Below, piece after piece: positions 42,547-51,900 of a DNA stretch of 59,060 bases. Both the position numbers and the translations under genes were made by a program. The DNA comes from JABDJZ01 sp047611125 (GTDB lineage Bacteria > Bacteroidota > Rhodothermia > Rhodothermales > UBA10348). The stretch is from the NCBI GenBank assembly GCA_047611125.1, contig JBLFXH010000002.1, positions 1-59,060 of the forward strand, in the 5' to 3' direction. Under the pieces are notes generated by a model that was not told the origin of the DNA, did no database searches, and was given only the letters and a program-made list of their open reading frames with translations. Within the stretch, counting starts at the first letter, position 1. The number at the start of each line of letters is the position of its first letter.

Positions 42547-44262
42547 TCAGCGTCTGAATTCCCGGACAAGAGCGTCGATTGAGGCATCGCTCAAGGAGCC
42601 ATCGGAGCTTCCAGGTTGGGCATCGCTTTTCCCGCCTCCCCCGGCCTTTGGTGGCGCCGCTTGGCCCGCCCGCTGCTCCGGGGCTGCTGGCTGAGCCGGC
42701 GGGGCCGCCCGCTGCGCCGAGGAGCTACCCCGCCGGCTCGCTGACGGAGCGCCAGTAGCCGGATTCCCCGCTCGCGCTCGCAATCGGTCTTCGATCTCCG
42801 ATATCCATGATGTCCGGGAGTCCTTGCCTCCCGCGGGTGCGCTCTTCTTCGGCCGATGAGCCATGTTGCTTCCTGATTTTTGGGGAGCCTGCGCCTGGGT
42901 GGACCGGGCGCGGCTGGTCACGGGGCTGGTTTCAAATGCCACCCGCTTGATGTTCAGCAGGTGTAGCGGCGAGATGTTGTCGCTGGTAATTGAGCCGCCG
43001 ACGGTGCCAGGCCCCAGAGTCATGGCGGGAAAGAGCCTCGTGGTAAGGCCGACAGAGCCCAGCGCCGAGACAGAGTTCACCACGATGCGCATCGCAGGTT
43101 TTTGGATGGCGAAGGCCTCAATAATGCGCTCGTTGGTGGCGTGAATGGCGAGCGTGTGCCCCATGCCGCCGTACATCAGTACTTCCATGCACCGATCACA
43201 GCCAGCTTCCCATCCATCAACGGTATACAGCGTCAGAATAGGAGAGAGCGTCTCTCGGGACAGCGGGTCGGCAGATCCTACGACCGTTGATTCAGCAACC
43301 AGGGCGCGCGTCCCCCTCGGGACACGGAATCCACTCATTTCCGCGATGGCTTCGGGAGACTTGCCGACCTGCTCAATATTCAGGGACCCGTTCACAACGA
43401 CGGCCGCCTCAAGCAGGGGCCGTTCCTTGGCCGTTACCAGATGAGCTCCTGCGGCTCGCAGCCCCTCCAGTAGCGCTTTCTTGACGGGCAGGTCGCAGAC
43501 AATGCTTCGCTCCGTGGAGCAAAGCGTGCCCCAGTCAAAACTGGCGCCATAGACAAGGTCTTTCGCAGCCTTGGCTACGTCAGCGCTCCGGTCTACGTAG
43601 GCCGGCACGTTTCCCGACCCGACCCCGTAGGCCGGCTTTCCCTTGGAATAGGCCGCTTTTACCATGGCCGAACCTCCGGTTGCCAGAATCAGGTCAACCT
43701 CAGGGTCTTCCAGCAGCGCTTGCGTTCCGGCTAGGCTGACCTCAGTCATGCAGGCAAACAGGCCCTTTGGTGCGCCCGCCTTGTGGGCGGCTTGGGCTAC
43801 CACGTCCAACGCTGCTGCGGTGCAATTCTTGGCCCGCGGGTGCGGGCTCATCACAACAGCACATCTGGACTTTGCCGCAATGATGGCCTTATACATGGCC
43901 GTCGATGTGGGATTGGTCGAGGGGACCAAGGCCGCTACAACCCCCATCGGGCTGGCGACCTCCCAAATAGTATCGTTCTCCAGTTTCCGAATTACGCCGA
44001 CCGTGCGCATGCCCTCCATTCGCTCATGCAGGGTTTCTGTGGCGAAGAGATTCTTGGCCTTCTTGCTTTCCGGTCGCCCAAAGCCGGTTTCCTCGTGCGC
44101 CATCTTTCCTAACCGATCAGCCTGCGACGCGCCGGCCCGCACCATGGCCCCCACAATCCGATCGACCGCAACCTGGTCGAGCTTCTTTGCCTCGTGCGCG
44201 GCGGTGCGCGCAGCGCGCAGCAGTTGGCGGGCTTCCTGTATAGAGCGAAGATCTGAATCCAT
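42547..44262 (-). CDS. Acylating aldehyde dehydrogenase (EutE/PduP-type) with C-terminal encapsulation-peptide-like tail
   Basis: The core (residues 1-450) is a CoA-acylating aldehyde dehydrogenase, which turns aldehydes into acyl-CoA with NAD. The catalytic cysteine is C248 in WGTLCSTERSIV, and the cofactor region ATGGSAMVKAAYSKGKPAYGVG and the C-terminal LGPGTVGGSITSDNI fit EutE/PduP/AdhE-type enzymes. Residues 450-571 are a disordered Ala/Pro/Gln/Gly-rich linker with a short helix (SWISEIEDRLRAR). The protein ends in an amphipathic helix SLSDASIDALVREFRR. Linker plus terminal amphipathic helix is how enzymes are targeted into bacterial microcompartments. No shell genes are in the window. 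The start at 44262 omits an unlikely 14-residue leader. Confidence 0.85.
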   Translation of the reverse strand: MDSDLRSIQEARQLLRAARTAAHEAKKLDQVAVDRIVGAMVRAGASQADRLGKMAHEETGFGRPESKKAKNLFATETLHERMEGMRTVGVIRKLENDTIWEVASPMGVVAALVPSTNPTSTAMYKAIIAAKSRCAVVMSPHPRAKNCTAAALDVVAQAAHKAGAPKGLFACMTEVSLAGTQALLEDPEVDLILATGGSAMVKAAYSKGKPAYGVGSGNVPAYVDRSADVAKAAKDLVYGASFDWGTLCSTERSIVCDLPVKKALLEGLRAAGAHLVTAKERPLLEAAVVVNGSLNIEQVGKSPEAIAEMSGFRVPRGTRALVAESTVVGSADPLSRETLSPILTLYTVDGWEAGCDRCMEVLMYGGMGHTLAIHATNERIIEAFAIQKPAMRIVVNSVSALGSVGLTTRLFPAMTLGPGTVGGSITSDNISPLHLLNIKRVAFETSPVTSRARSTQAQAPQKSGSNMAHRPKKSAPAGGKDSRTSWISEIEDRLRARAGNPATGAPSASRRGSSSAQRAAPPAQPAAPEQRAGQAAPPKAGGGGKSDAQPGSSDGSLSDASIDALVREFRR

Positions 44263-44374
44263 GTCCGAAATATGATGGGAGGATCGGGACCAATCAAGGG
44301 GCAATCACACAAGCCCGAATCATCCGACTAACACAAATCGGACACAATTACCCGTACTCCCTTCTTGCCGGGAC

Positions 44375-45064
44375 ATGCTTCCAACTGACTCCCGTGCGAG
44401 ACCGATGTACACCCACCAAGCCCTCCAACCCATGCGACTTGCAGATCGCGGTATTGACGAATATACCCTGGCGGCCTATTTGGCCGGCAGATTGTCATCC
44501 GCCAGGCGAAACGAGATAGCGGAATTCCTACGTTCAAACGAGGATGCCCGGGACCTACTCTACGCCGCCAACCAACTGATGGAATCGGAAGGCGACCGGC
44601 GCGACTCTTCGAGGCCACTTCTTTCGTCGGTGACAATCCCACCCCGACGCAAGCCGGTGCTAACAGCAAGCCGGCGACTCGGCGTCCTCCTGTGGACGTC
44701 TATTGTCCTGGTTTGCCTGACCGCGTTCACGACCACGGTTGTTGTGGCGTTCAGATCTGGCGTTGATCGCGGACTGGCAGAAGTAGCGGCCGGGTCTGTG
44801 GACCCATCTCGGATGATTGCGTTGCAGGGGCCGTTTGTGGCGCTGAACTGGACGAGCATCAAGGATGCGGCGCGATACCAGATCGTGGTTTGGGATGACG
44901 AAACGGCCGGCGTGGTGGGTCAGGTCAACTCTGACGTGCCCACGCTGGACTTTGAGGGCATCGCCGGATTTATGAGTGACGATGCTGTGCGCCGGGTCTG
45001 GATAGATGCCTTCGACGCCGAAGGACGACTGCTGGAGCGCTCGCGCTCGCTGCTGCTTCAATAA
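44375..45064 (+). CDS. Anti-sigma-factor-like single-pass membrane protein
   Basis: The N-terminal part (from about residue 25: DEYTLAAYLAGRLSSARRNEIAEFLRSNEDARDLL) resembles the helical cytoplasmic domain of anti-sigma factors but lacks the zinc-binding His/Cys set. A single membrane span lies at about 105-126. The outer C-terminal part (150-229) is strand-like with an FnIII-type pattern (LNWTSIKDAARYQIVVWD). No ECF sigma gene adjoins it. Starts at 44405 or 44432 are also possible. It converges on the PQQ lipoprotein gene. Function inferred only from pattern. Confidence 0.6.
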   Translation: MLPTDSRARPMYTHQALQPMRLADRGIDEYTLAAYLAGRLSSARRNEIAEFLRSNEDARDLLYAANQLMESEGDRRDSSRPLLSSVTIPPRRKPVLTASRRLGVLLWTSIVLVCLTAFTTTVVVAFRSGVDRGLAEVAAGSVDPSRMIALQGPFVALNWTSIKDAARYQIVVWDDETAGVVGQVNSDVPTLDFEGIAGFMSDDAVRRVWIDAFDAEGRLLERSRSLLLQ

Positions 45065-45095
45065 GGCCCCGTCAGCTGGGCTAGGGCTAAAACAA

Positions 45096-45128
45096 AAAGC
45101 GCCGCTCCTGAGGGAGGAGCGACGCTTT
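45096..45128 (-). terminator. Intrinsic terminator between convergent genes
   Basis: A 14-bp stem with one mismatch and a 5-base loop. Read on the minus strand it is followed by TTTTGTTTT, so it mainly ends the PQQ-propeller lipoprotein transcript. The plus-strand side lacks a T-run. Confidence 0.88.
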
Positions 45129-45161
45129 GAGAGTAACGAGCCGAGAGAAGGAGCCGGAGGC

Positions 45162-47045
45162 CTAGCCATCGCTGGAGTCAATTCCGATCCTGCCGGTGTG
45201 GCGCGCGTTTCGCCCATACATGGGCCACTTGCCACCCGCGAGTCCCGCAGAGCCGGTCTTGAGACCGAAGAGGTGCCCGTTTCGTCCGGCGACGAGTAGC
45301 GTGCCCTCTCGGTTGATGGTCACAGGGCCATCAGCCTCTGTGTTCAGCTGGTACTCCCAGTTTGGGGTACCGTTGGTGTTGATGCCCATCACCTTACGTC
45401 CAGACACAAAGTGAATGACCCCGTTGGTGTCGATGGCGGGCATTCCCACATCGTCGGTCACAAACTTGTAGCGGAGGCGAGGCGTCAGCGCATCGGCCGT
45501 CTCGTTGAGGGCGAAGAGGCCGGTCTCTGTCCCGGCATAGATGGTTCCACTCCCATCAATGATGGGTCCGGAGACCTTCGTGCCGCCCAGTGCATAGTGC
45601 CAGAGGCGCGATCCGTCGAAGCCGCTGTAGGCGTACAGGCAGCCGTCATCGGCCATCACGTAGACCAGCGCCTCGGTGGAGCTCCGAATCTCGCCGGTGG
45701 GCAGTTCTACGGTGAGCTGGATCTCGGCGAGTGCCATCGGAGCGCGGGCCGCCCCGCCACCACAGGTACCGGATCCGCGGATGATTGACTGCCAGAGCAG
45801 CGTTCCCATCCGATCATATCCCGACAAGCGGCCCTGCGAGTCAGCAACAATCACGGTGTGGTCGCGGGTAATCACCGGAGCTTCTACGATCGAGCCGTCC
45901 GCGACCTTGACCGGGCTAGACCAGGCTGATAGGCCGTTAAAGGAGTTGACGGCGTGGAGATTGCCGAACGTGTCACCGAAGTACAACACGCCGTCTACGC
46001 CCATGGCCGGAGAGGATCGCAGCGGCGCTGAGCTGTTGTAGGGTACAGCCCACAGGTCGTTGCCCTCTGAGGTGAAGCCCCAGAGGCGCCCATCCTCACT
46101 GGTGACGAAGACGTCCTCGTTATTGCCGACCACCGGGGTCGAGCGAATCGGACCCTTCGTCTCACGCTGCCAGCGCAATTCGCCGTTGTTATTGAAGGCG
46201 TAGAGGGTGTTGTTCGACGAGCCCACGTAGATGTCGTCATTGAAACCGACAGCTACCGAACCCCTGACATCGCCAGAGAGCCCGGTGCCTCGGAATGCCA
46301 GCGTGCCAGGGCCGTCCTGGCCAGTGGGGTCGTCGCCATTGACGATTACTGAAATGGGACCGTTGAGGAGGAATACGCCTGCGCCACTGTACGCTTTGAT
46401 CTCAATCACGTGCGGTCCGCTCGTGAACTGCGATGTGTCCCAGTCAAAGGCGTAGGCGTTGCCGGCCACCGGAGTCGTGGTCGTGTAGAAGGCGATACCG
46501 TCGATCACCAGATCAACGCGAGTAACCGGAGGCTGGCCAGATCCTGCTTCCGCCAGAACGCGAACCGTACCAGAAACCACCTGCCCATCCTCGGGCTCAA
46601 GTATGTGGAGGAACGGCCCATCTCCTGCGCTGACGTTCTCAACGTCCACAAAGATGGGTGCCGAGATGCCGCGCGCCTCAAAGCGATCAAAGGCCACCGC
46701 TTCCATGCGGTGCGGACCGTCGGCCAGTTCGAAGGTGTTCAAGCGCAGGGCGTAGCGTGACCCGTCCCACTCTGCCTCACCAATGCGCGCGCCGTCCATC
46801 TGGACGTTGACGAAAGAGATGAAGTTCTCATCCCCAAGGGCAGTAGCATTGACAGCGATGACGGTGTTGGCACCCGTGAGAGTGGAGCCGTCAAAGGGAC
46901 GGTCCATCTGCACGCTTGGCGCGCGCTCATCGAAGGCCTCTCCAAAGATGTCGCATCCCGACACGAGAAGAGAAAGAAGGAGAATGCACATCAGCCCGCC
47001 ATTGCGGGTTGCGGTATTCATCATGGTAAGTGTGCTGCGCTTCAT
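45162..47045 (-). CDS. Lipoprotein with Ig-like domains and a PQQ-type beta-propeller
   Basis: A lipobox LVSGC (cysteine 31) follows the signal peptide. Two Ig-like domains (about 42-140 and 145-240) each show the SV..DRPFDGSTL or HILEPEDGQVV pattern with DGxR/VDLVIDG strands, as in Big/cadherin-like adhesive modules. From about 250 to the end the protein forms a propeller of PQQ-like blades: recurring (V)YVGSSNNTLYAFN, GELRWQ, TPVVG and GxLxAL elements. Such proteins act in cell-surface binding or assembly; the role here is unknown. Alternative Met codons near the start do not alter the lipobox. Confidence 0.85.
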   Translation of the reverse strand: MKRSTLTMMNTATRNGGLMCILLLSLLVSGCDIFGEAFDERAPSVQMDRPFDGSTLTGANTVIAVNATALGDENFISFVNVQMDGARIGEAEWDGSRYALRLNTFELADGPHRMEAVAFDRFEARGISAPIFVDVENVSAGDGPFLHILEPEDGQVVSGTVRVLAEAGSGQPPVTRVDLVIDGIAFYTTTTPVAGNAYAFDWDTSQFTSGPHVIEIKAYSGAGVFLLNGPISVIVNGDDPTGQDGPGTLAFRGTGLSGDVRGSVAVGFNDDIYVGSSNNTLYAFNNNGELRWQRETKGPIRSTPVVGNNEDVFVTSEDGRLWGFTSEGNDLWAVPYNSSAPLRSSPAMGVDGVLYFGDTFGNLHAVNSFNGLSAWSSPVKVADGSIVEAPVITRDHTVIVADSQGRLSGYDRMGTLLWQSIIRGSGTCGGGAARAPMALAEIQLTVELPTGEIRSSTEALVYVMADDGCLYAYSGFDGSRLWHYALGGTKVSGPIIDGSGTIYAGTETGLFALNETADALTPRLRYKFVTDDVGMPAIDTNGVIHFVSGRKVMGINTNGTPNWEYQLNTEADGPVTINREGTLLVAGRNGHLFGLKTGSAGLAGGKWPMYGRNARHTGRIGIDSSDG

Positions 47046-47629
47046 GGCAAGAGTTGGATTGTCTCCGGGTGGAATCGGACGTCACTGTGATCCGGTGAGG
47101 CCGCGGTGCGGTCGGGAATCATGTCATCAAGGTTCGGGCCAATCTCGTTTCGATTATGGCTAATCGTCCAAATCAGATCAAAAACGATGATGTCTGTCAA
47201 GAGATCGAGGTGCTGAAGGCCGGTACGCAATCATTGTGAGACCGAGAGTGAGCAGGCCAGGGCGGCCGTCTGCAAGAGTCTCTGCAAGCACCCTGCCGTT
47301 CTCTCTTTGATAGTGTGTCCCCTATAGGTAAGGAGTCGAACGTCCCACCCGGAATGACCGCCTTCTACAAGGTTGTCGGGCATCAGGACTTCAGAATTCC
47401 CAGCATCCGCCGATCCAATCCATTGCATGCGGCCTCCAATCTGGGGACCGTAGTGTCGATACCGATCTCAAACAGGGATTGGGCTAACCGATATCAAGGC
47501 AATGAATAGAGCCAAATCACACGAAATGACCTGTTTTCGCCGATCCGAAAGGACTCCGCGAATCTCGGCATACCGTTTGATGAAGGAGATTCCGGCTCCA
47601 AGCTCCATCGAATTCTCTGCCTGCTCATT
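47046..47629. promoter_or_regulatory. Divergent non-coding region upstream of the exopolysaccharide locus
   Basis: No convincing gene occupies these 584 bases. On the minus strand TTGACA (47195-47200) is a weak candidate -35 for the PQQ lipoprotein gene. A short ATCGT/ACGAT dyad (47163-47188) lies beside it. No cyclic-di-GMP (GEMM) riboswitch motif is recognisable ahead of the exopolysaccharide genes. The length suggests regulatory sites for a divergent promoter pair. Confidence 0.4.
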
Positions 47630-48886
47630 ATGAAAGACACGCCTGCAAGCATGTCCGCATTCGCCGCAATGCTCTCTTCCGGTATCGATCCAATCGATGA
47701 GGAATGGGGCGGACTCTACCGCGGAGGTGCATACCTCGCCTTCGGACGCGCCGCTACCGGCCGCGGCCTCCTAACACTGCGCTATGCGCACACTGGTGTT
47801 CAGGGTGGCGAGCGCTGCCTGTTTATCGCATCGGATCGTCCCAAGGACCTGGTTATCCAGGCCGCCTCAATCGGGTTCGACCTGAAGCAGGCGCAACAGG
47901 ATAGCCTGATCCGCCTGATGCGGATTCCGCCGATGATGAATCCCCAGGCAATGGGCGATGACTCGGTGGCTAAGGCCCTCTGGGATCTCGTGACCATTAT
48001 CCGGAAGCAGCGTCCAGACCGCCTGGTCATCAACGACTTCATGCCGTTCGTGATGTTCAGGTCTTTCGACCGCTTCCGCATGGAGTTCATCCGGATGCTG
48101 GAGCAGATTGACTCCCTTGACACCACTGTGGTTGTTGCGCTGCCGGAGCCGGCCAACCCCCAGTCCCGGCGCGTGATTGACTTCATGGCAGGCCAAATGA
48201 CTGGCGCCGTGCATATCGAGTCGGCCGACGAGGAACTGTCGAGCACAGAGCGTCGCCTCACGCTCATCCCACACATTGGCCAGATCAAGCGGCAGGTTGT
48301 CCGCCATTGGGATCTCGCCGAGATTGTTATGACGCCGGGACAGGCGCCCCCGATTACCGAGGTTGTTCGCGAGAGCCCGCCGGTTGTCCCAGCTGCCCGC
48401 AAGTTTCCGCACGTTGCCCCTGATATGACGGCACCGGCACCGGCACCGGCAGCGCCGGCGCCCGAGAAGGAAGACGCACTCGAGCGCTATTCAGACCGCG
48501 GTCCCTTCCGCGATCGCCTCCAGAACTTCTTCGTCAACCGGGAGGACGAGAACAGTCCCTTCCTCCTGTTGGCCATGCGCATGGACCAGACCTCTGAGTC
48601 CGGTCCGGTAGACTTCGAATTCATTATCGACCTGGTGGCAGACAGCCTTCGCCCTCAGGACGACATGCTCATCAGCGCGATCAACGAACGCCTCGTTGTG
48701 CTGCTTGCTGAGAGCAAGCCTGAGGAAGCCCAGGGCTTCTTCGCTAGGCTGAAAAACCGACTGCGCGCAGACGCACCCAAGCAGGCAGATTATCTACTGC
48801 ATGCCGTGTCTGCGATCGTGGTGCCCGACGGCCGTCCATTTCAAAGTGCAGATGAGTTTCTCACTTATGCGATGGATGAGGCCTAA
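47630..48886 (+). CDS. BcsE-like regulator: degenerate RecA/KaiC ATPase domain fused to a degenerate GGDEF domain
   Basis: Residues 12-235 have the RecA/KaiC fold pattern: SSGIDPIDEEWGGLYRGG before the P-loop site, GRAATGRG (39-46) where GxxxxGK[ST] is expected, and RLVINDF (131-137) as Walker B. The P-loop has lost its Lys and Ser/Thr, so ATP hydrolysis is unlikely. A Pro/Ala-rich linker (238-283) leads to residues 290-418, which align with a GGDEF domain: SPFLLLAMRMD, then R341-P-Q-D344, five residues, then AINER (350-354) in place of GGDEF, then VVLLAES and HAVSAIVV. The RxxD is exactly where the c-di-GMP inhibitory site lies. BcsE of E. coli combines an inactive RecA-like domain with an I-site GGDEF* domain. 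First gene of the polysaccharide locus. Confidence 0.75.
   Translation: MKDTPASMSAFAAMLSSGIDPIDEEWGGLYRGGAYLAFGRAATGRGLLTLRYAHTGVQGGERCLFIASDRPKDLVIQAASIGFDLKQAQQDSLIRLMRIPPMMNPQAMGDDSVAKALWDLVTIIRKQRPDRLVINDFMPFVMFRSFDRFRMEFIRMLEQIDSLDTTVVVALPEPANPQSRRVIDFMAGQMTGAVHIESADEELSSTERRLTLIPHIGQIKRQVVRHWDLAEIVMTPGQAPPITEVVRESPPVVPAARKFPHVAPDMTAPAPAPAAPAPEKEDALERYSDRGPFRDRLQNFFVNREDENSPFLLLAMRMDQTSESGPVDFEFIIDLVADSLRPQDDMLISAINERLVVLLAESKPEEAQGFFARLKNRLRADAPKQADYLLHAVSAIVVPDGRPFQSADEFLTYAMDEA
48430..48447 (+). repeat. (GGCACC)3 repeat encoding the Ala-Pro linker
   Basis: Three perfect GGCACC units encode part of the APAPAPAAPAP linker between the RecA-like and GGDEF-like domains. Unit loss or gain would change linker length in frame. 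Confidence 0.85.
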
Positions 48887-48901
48887 TCCCGACCCAACGC
48901 C

Positions 48902-51900
48902 ATGACCTCATACAGGTACCTATTTGCCAGTCTGGTCGCCGCGATTATCGTGGCGACCATGCCTGTTTCTCTATACGCCCAGGATGTTGCGGCCCAGGCG
49001 AGAGCGGAAGCTGCCATTGAGCAGGGGCGCTATGATGAGGCCGTCACCATTCTCGATACGGTCATCCAACCCGGGAGCATCGATACCCGAGCCTTGCTCC
49101 TGAGGGCGAAGGCTCATCGTTTGATGGGGGACGAGCCATCAGCTGAAACCGACTTCCGTGCGGTTCTCGAGGTCGACCCCGCCAACCGGGAGGCGCTGGA
49201 CGGACTGCAAGAAATTCGTGGCCAGCGGTCACCCAATACGGGCAACGTGAATAGTCTCCGGCGACTGGTAGAGGCGAACCCAGACAATCTCTCCTTCCAG
49301 ATTCGCTACGCCGACGCCCTCTTCGATGGGCAGTACTACCGGGAGGCAGCCGATCAGTACAACATCTATCTGGATCAGACCCAGGGCACGCCCGATATCG
49401 TCCAGCGCTATCTGATCGCCATCGCCAACTATCAGGGTGACAACTCTTTGGGCGAGTCCGTGGCGACCGAGTACGTGGAGATCTATACCACGGACGACGA
49501 CCTCTGGATGCGTCTGGGCTTCTTTCGCCTCTGGCAGGGCAACTACGCCGGGGCACTCGAGGCTTGCGAACAGTCTCTGCTCTTGAATCCTTCCAATAGG
49601 GAGACACAGGATTGTACGCTTCAGGCCCGCAATCCAGACGTGATTGCACGCTCATCCACGTTCCCAATCGACGTGGCTTTCCGGGAAGTCCGGGCGAACC
49701 CCGATGACGATGCCCGTCGCTACCAGTTGATAGACCTCCTGATAGAGGCCGAGCGCTATTTCGAGGCTCGTCAGCAGTTGGATGTGCTTGCCGATCGCCG
49801 CGGCGGCGAAGCGCAATGGAAGAGCCGTGACCAGGCCGTGACGCGAGGCCTTGCCGCCTCTCCGCAGCCATTGTCAACGTTCCCGATTGACGTCAAGACG
49901 CGGGAGTTGATGGCCAAGCCGAGCAAGGACGAAACACGCTTTGAGCTAGTTGATCTGCTTGTAACGGATGATCGCTACTTCGAGGCTCGTCAGAATCTGG
50001 AGTACCTGCGTTCCGACCACAGAAACACTGATCGCTGGAAGACGCGTTGGGCTACGGTCTCAACCGCTCTAGCAAGGTTGGATGACGGCGGCCGGTCCCG
50101 CTTGTCAACCGACACTATCGATGTGCTGACCCGCCAGCTAATGTCGAATCCAAGTCAGGACGACAAACGCTTTGAACTGGTCGGTCTCCTACTGGAGAAT
50201 CGCCGGTACAACGAGGGCGATCAGAATCTTGACTACCTGGCCCCGCGTCATCGCCGGACCAACCAGTGGCGCCGACTCAATCAGCGCGCCGAGGCAGGGT
50301 TGCGCTCATTGGAACGCCGAGGCCGAGCCCCTGCGGTCCAGGAGTTCATCGTGGATCGTCTGTATCGCGAGCTGAGGTCCACTCCGAACGATGACGAGAA
50401 GCGATTCCGTCTAGTTACCGAGCTGATCAAGTACAACCGATTCGCAGAGGGTTGGGACCAGCTGAGGACCCTCCAGGCCGCACATGGCGAGGGCCGGCGC
50501 TGGCTTTCCGCCTTTGTCTCGGTGGATGACGGACTGGTTCGCGCCGGTACGCCCATATTCGCGATTGACCGTCTAACCTATCGCCTGGCCTTCGACCCTT
50601 CAGACTCGAGCGTTCGGCTCCAACTGGTGGATGCCTTGGCCGAGACCGGCCGCGTCTCCGAGGCGCTCGACATCCTGACCGATGAGCGGTATGCCGACCC
50701 CGGCAATCCCGGATACCAGAATCGACTGCGGACCATCGCAGAGATGCGTCTGGCCATTGCCCAAGAGGGTGTCATGGAACTGGAGGATGTCCTCGTGGCA
50801 AATCCCAGTAACCGGGAAGCACTTAGGGAGATCGCCAATCACTATCTCGTGCTTGGCCGCGATGAGGAAGCCTTCGAGACCTACGCCGCACTGCTGAGTG
50901 TAGAGCCGGGCAATGATGCACTTCGCGCTGACTTTGCCGAGGCCCTGCAGTTTCGCGGCTACTACGACCAGGCGCTGCTCCAGGCGGACTACCTCCTGGA
51001 CCGCCAGCCCGATAACACGGCCTTCCAGCGGCTGTTCGTCCTGGCCTCCATCTCTCAGGGAGATCTGGACCAGTTGGGAGAGGCATACGCTGAGAATCTG
51101 ATGGGCACCACGGGTCAAACTGATCCCGAACTGCTTCTGGTGCTGGCCGAGTACAGACTGCTCCGCGGAGACGTGGAGATGGCCGACAACTATGTTCGCG
51201 CAGCCGATGCGCTGAACGACTCCCGATTTGCCACGCGCATCTCGACGGTCGCTCAGTTGGTGGCCCGCGAGCGCATCCGTTCCGCCGAGGCCGACAGGAT
51301 CGAGCTTCTTAACGCCGCTCGCAGGCTTGCGGCGTCACGCAACTTCAACCAGTCTATTGACGCTTACGAGGACTACTTCGAGGCACAGGGACGCCGCTCG
51401 CGTTCCGAGCTGAAGGAGTTGGCTCAGGTGCATTCGGCTGCCGCCGATTACGTTTCGGCCCTGTCCATTCTTAACGCTCTGCAGGAACTGGCGTGGGAAT
51501 ACGATGTGGCCAAAGAAATTGCCCGCAACCAGTACTACCGGGACGACTACTCCGGCGCTCTCCGGACGCTTGAGGATCTCGCAACCCGCAACCCGCGTGA
51601 CTACGAAGTTCGTTTCCTGCAGGCAGACGCCTACCGGGAATTGGGTCTATTTACGCAGGCCGAGGCGGTATATGCCGACGCCCAGCGTCTGGCCGAGGCC
51701 TCCGAAGCAGTTGGAGAGCGGTCCGCTGCCCTGGACCTCAGCATGCGCCAGAGCCTGGCGCAGAGTGGCGAATGGAAGGGTCTCGAGTTTGCGGGCGTCA
51801 TCGTTCCCGTGGCCGAGGCCGTGTTGGCCCGCGGCGGCGGCACGCGATATGATCGTTGGGCACAAGGCATGCAGACGCATTTGATCATCCCTTGGGGATA

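Noticed and set aside
47046..47629. c-di-GMP riboswitch ahead of the exopolysaccharide genes
   Set aside because: Neither GEMM-I tetraloop-receptor elements nor a comparable conserved core could be found by reading both strands.
47630..48886. Interpretation as a circadian KaiC-type ATPase or gas-vesicle GvpD protein
   Set aside because: The P-loop is inactivated, there is a single RecA-like domain rather than KaiC's tandem pair, and the C-terminal half aligns with GGDEF rather than with either family.
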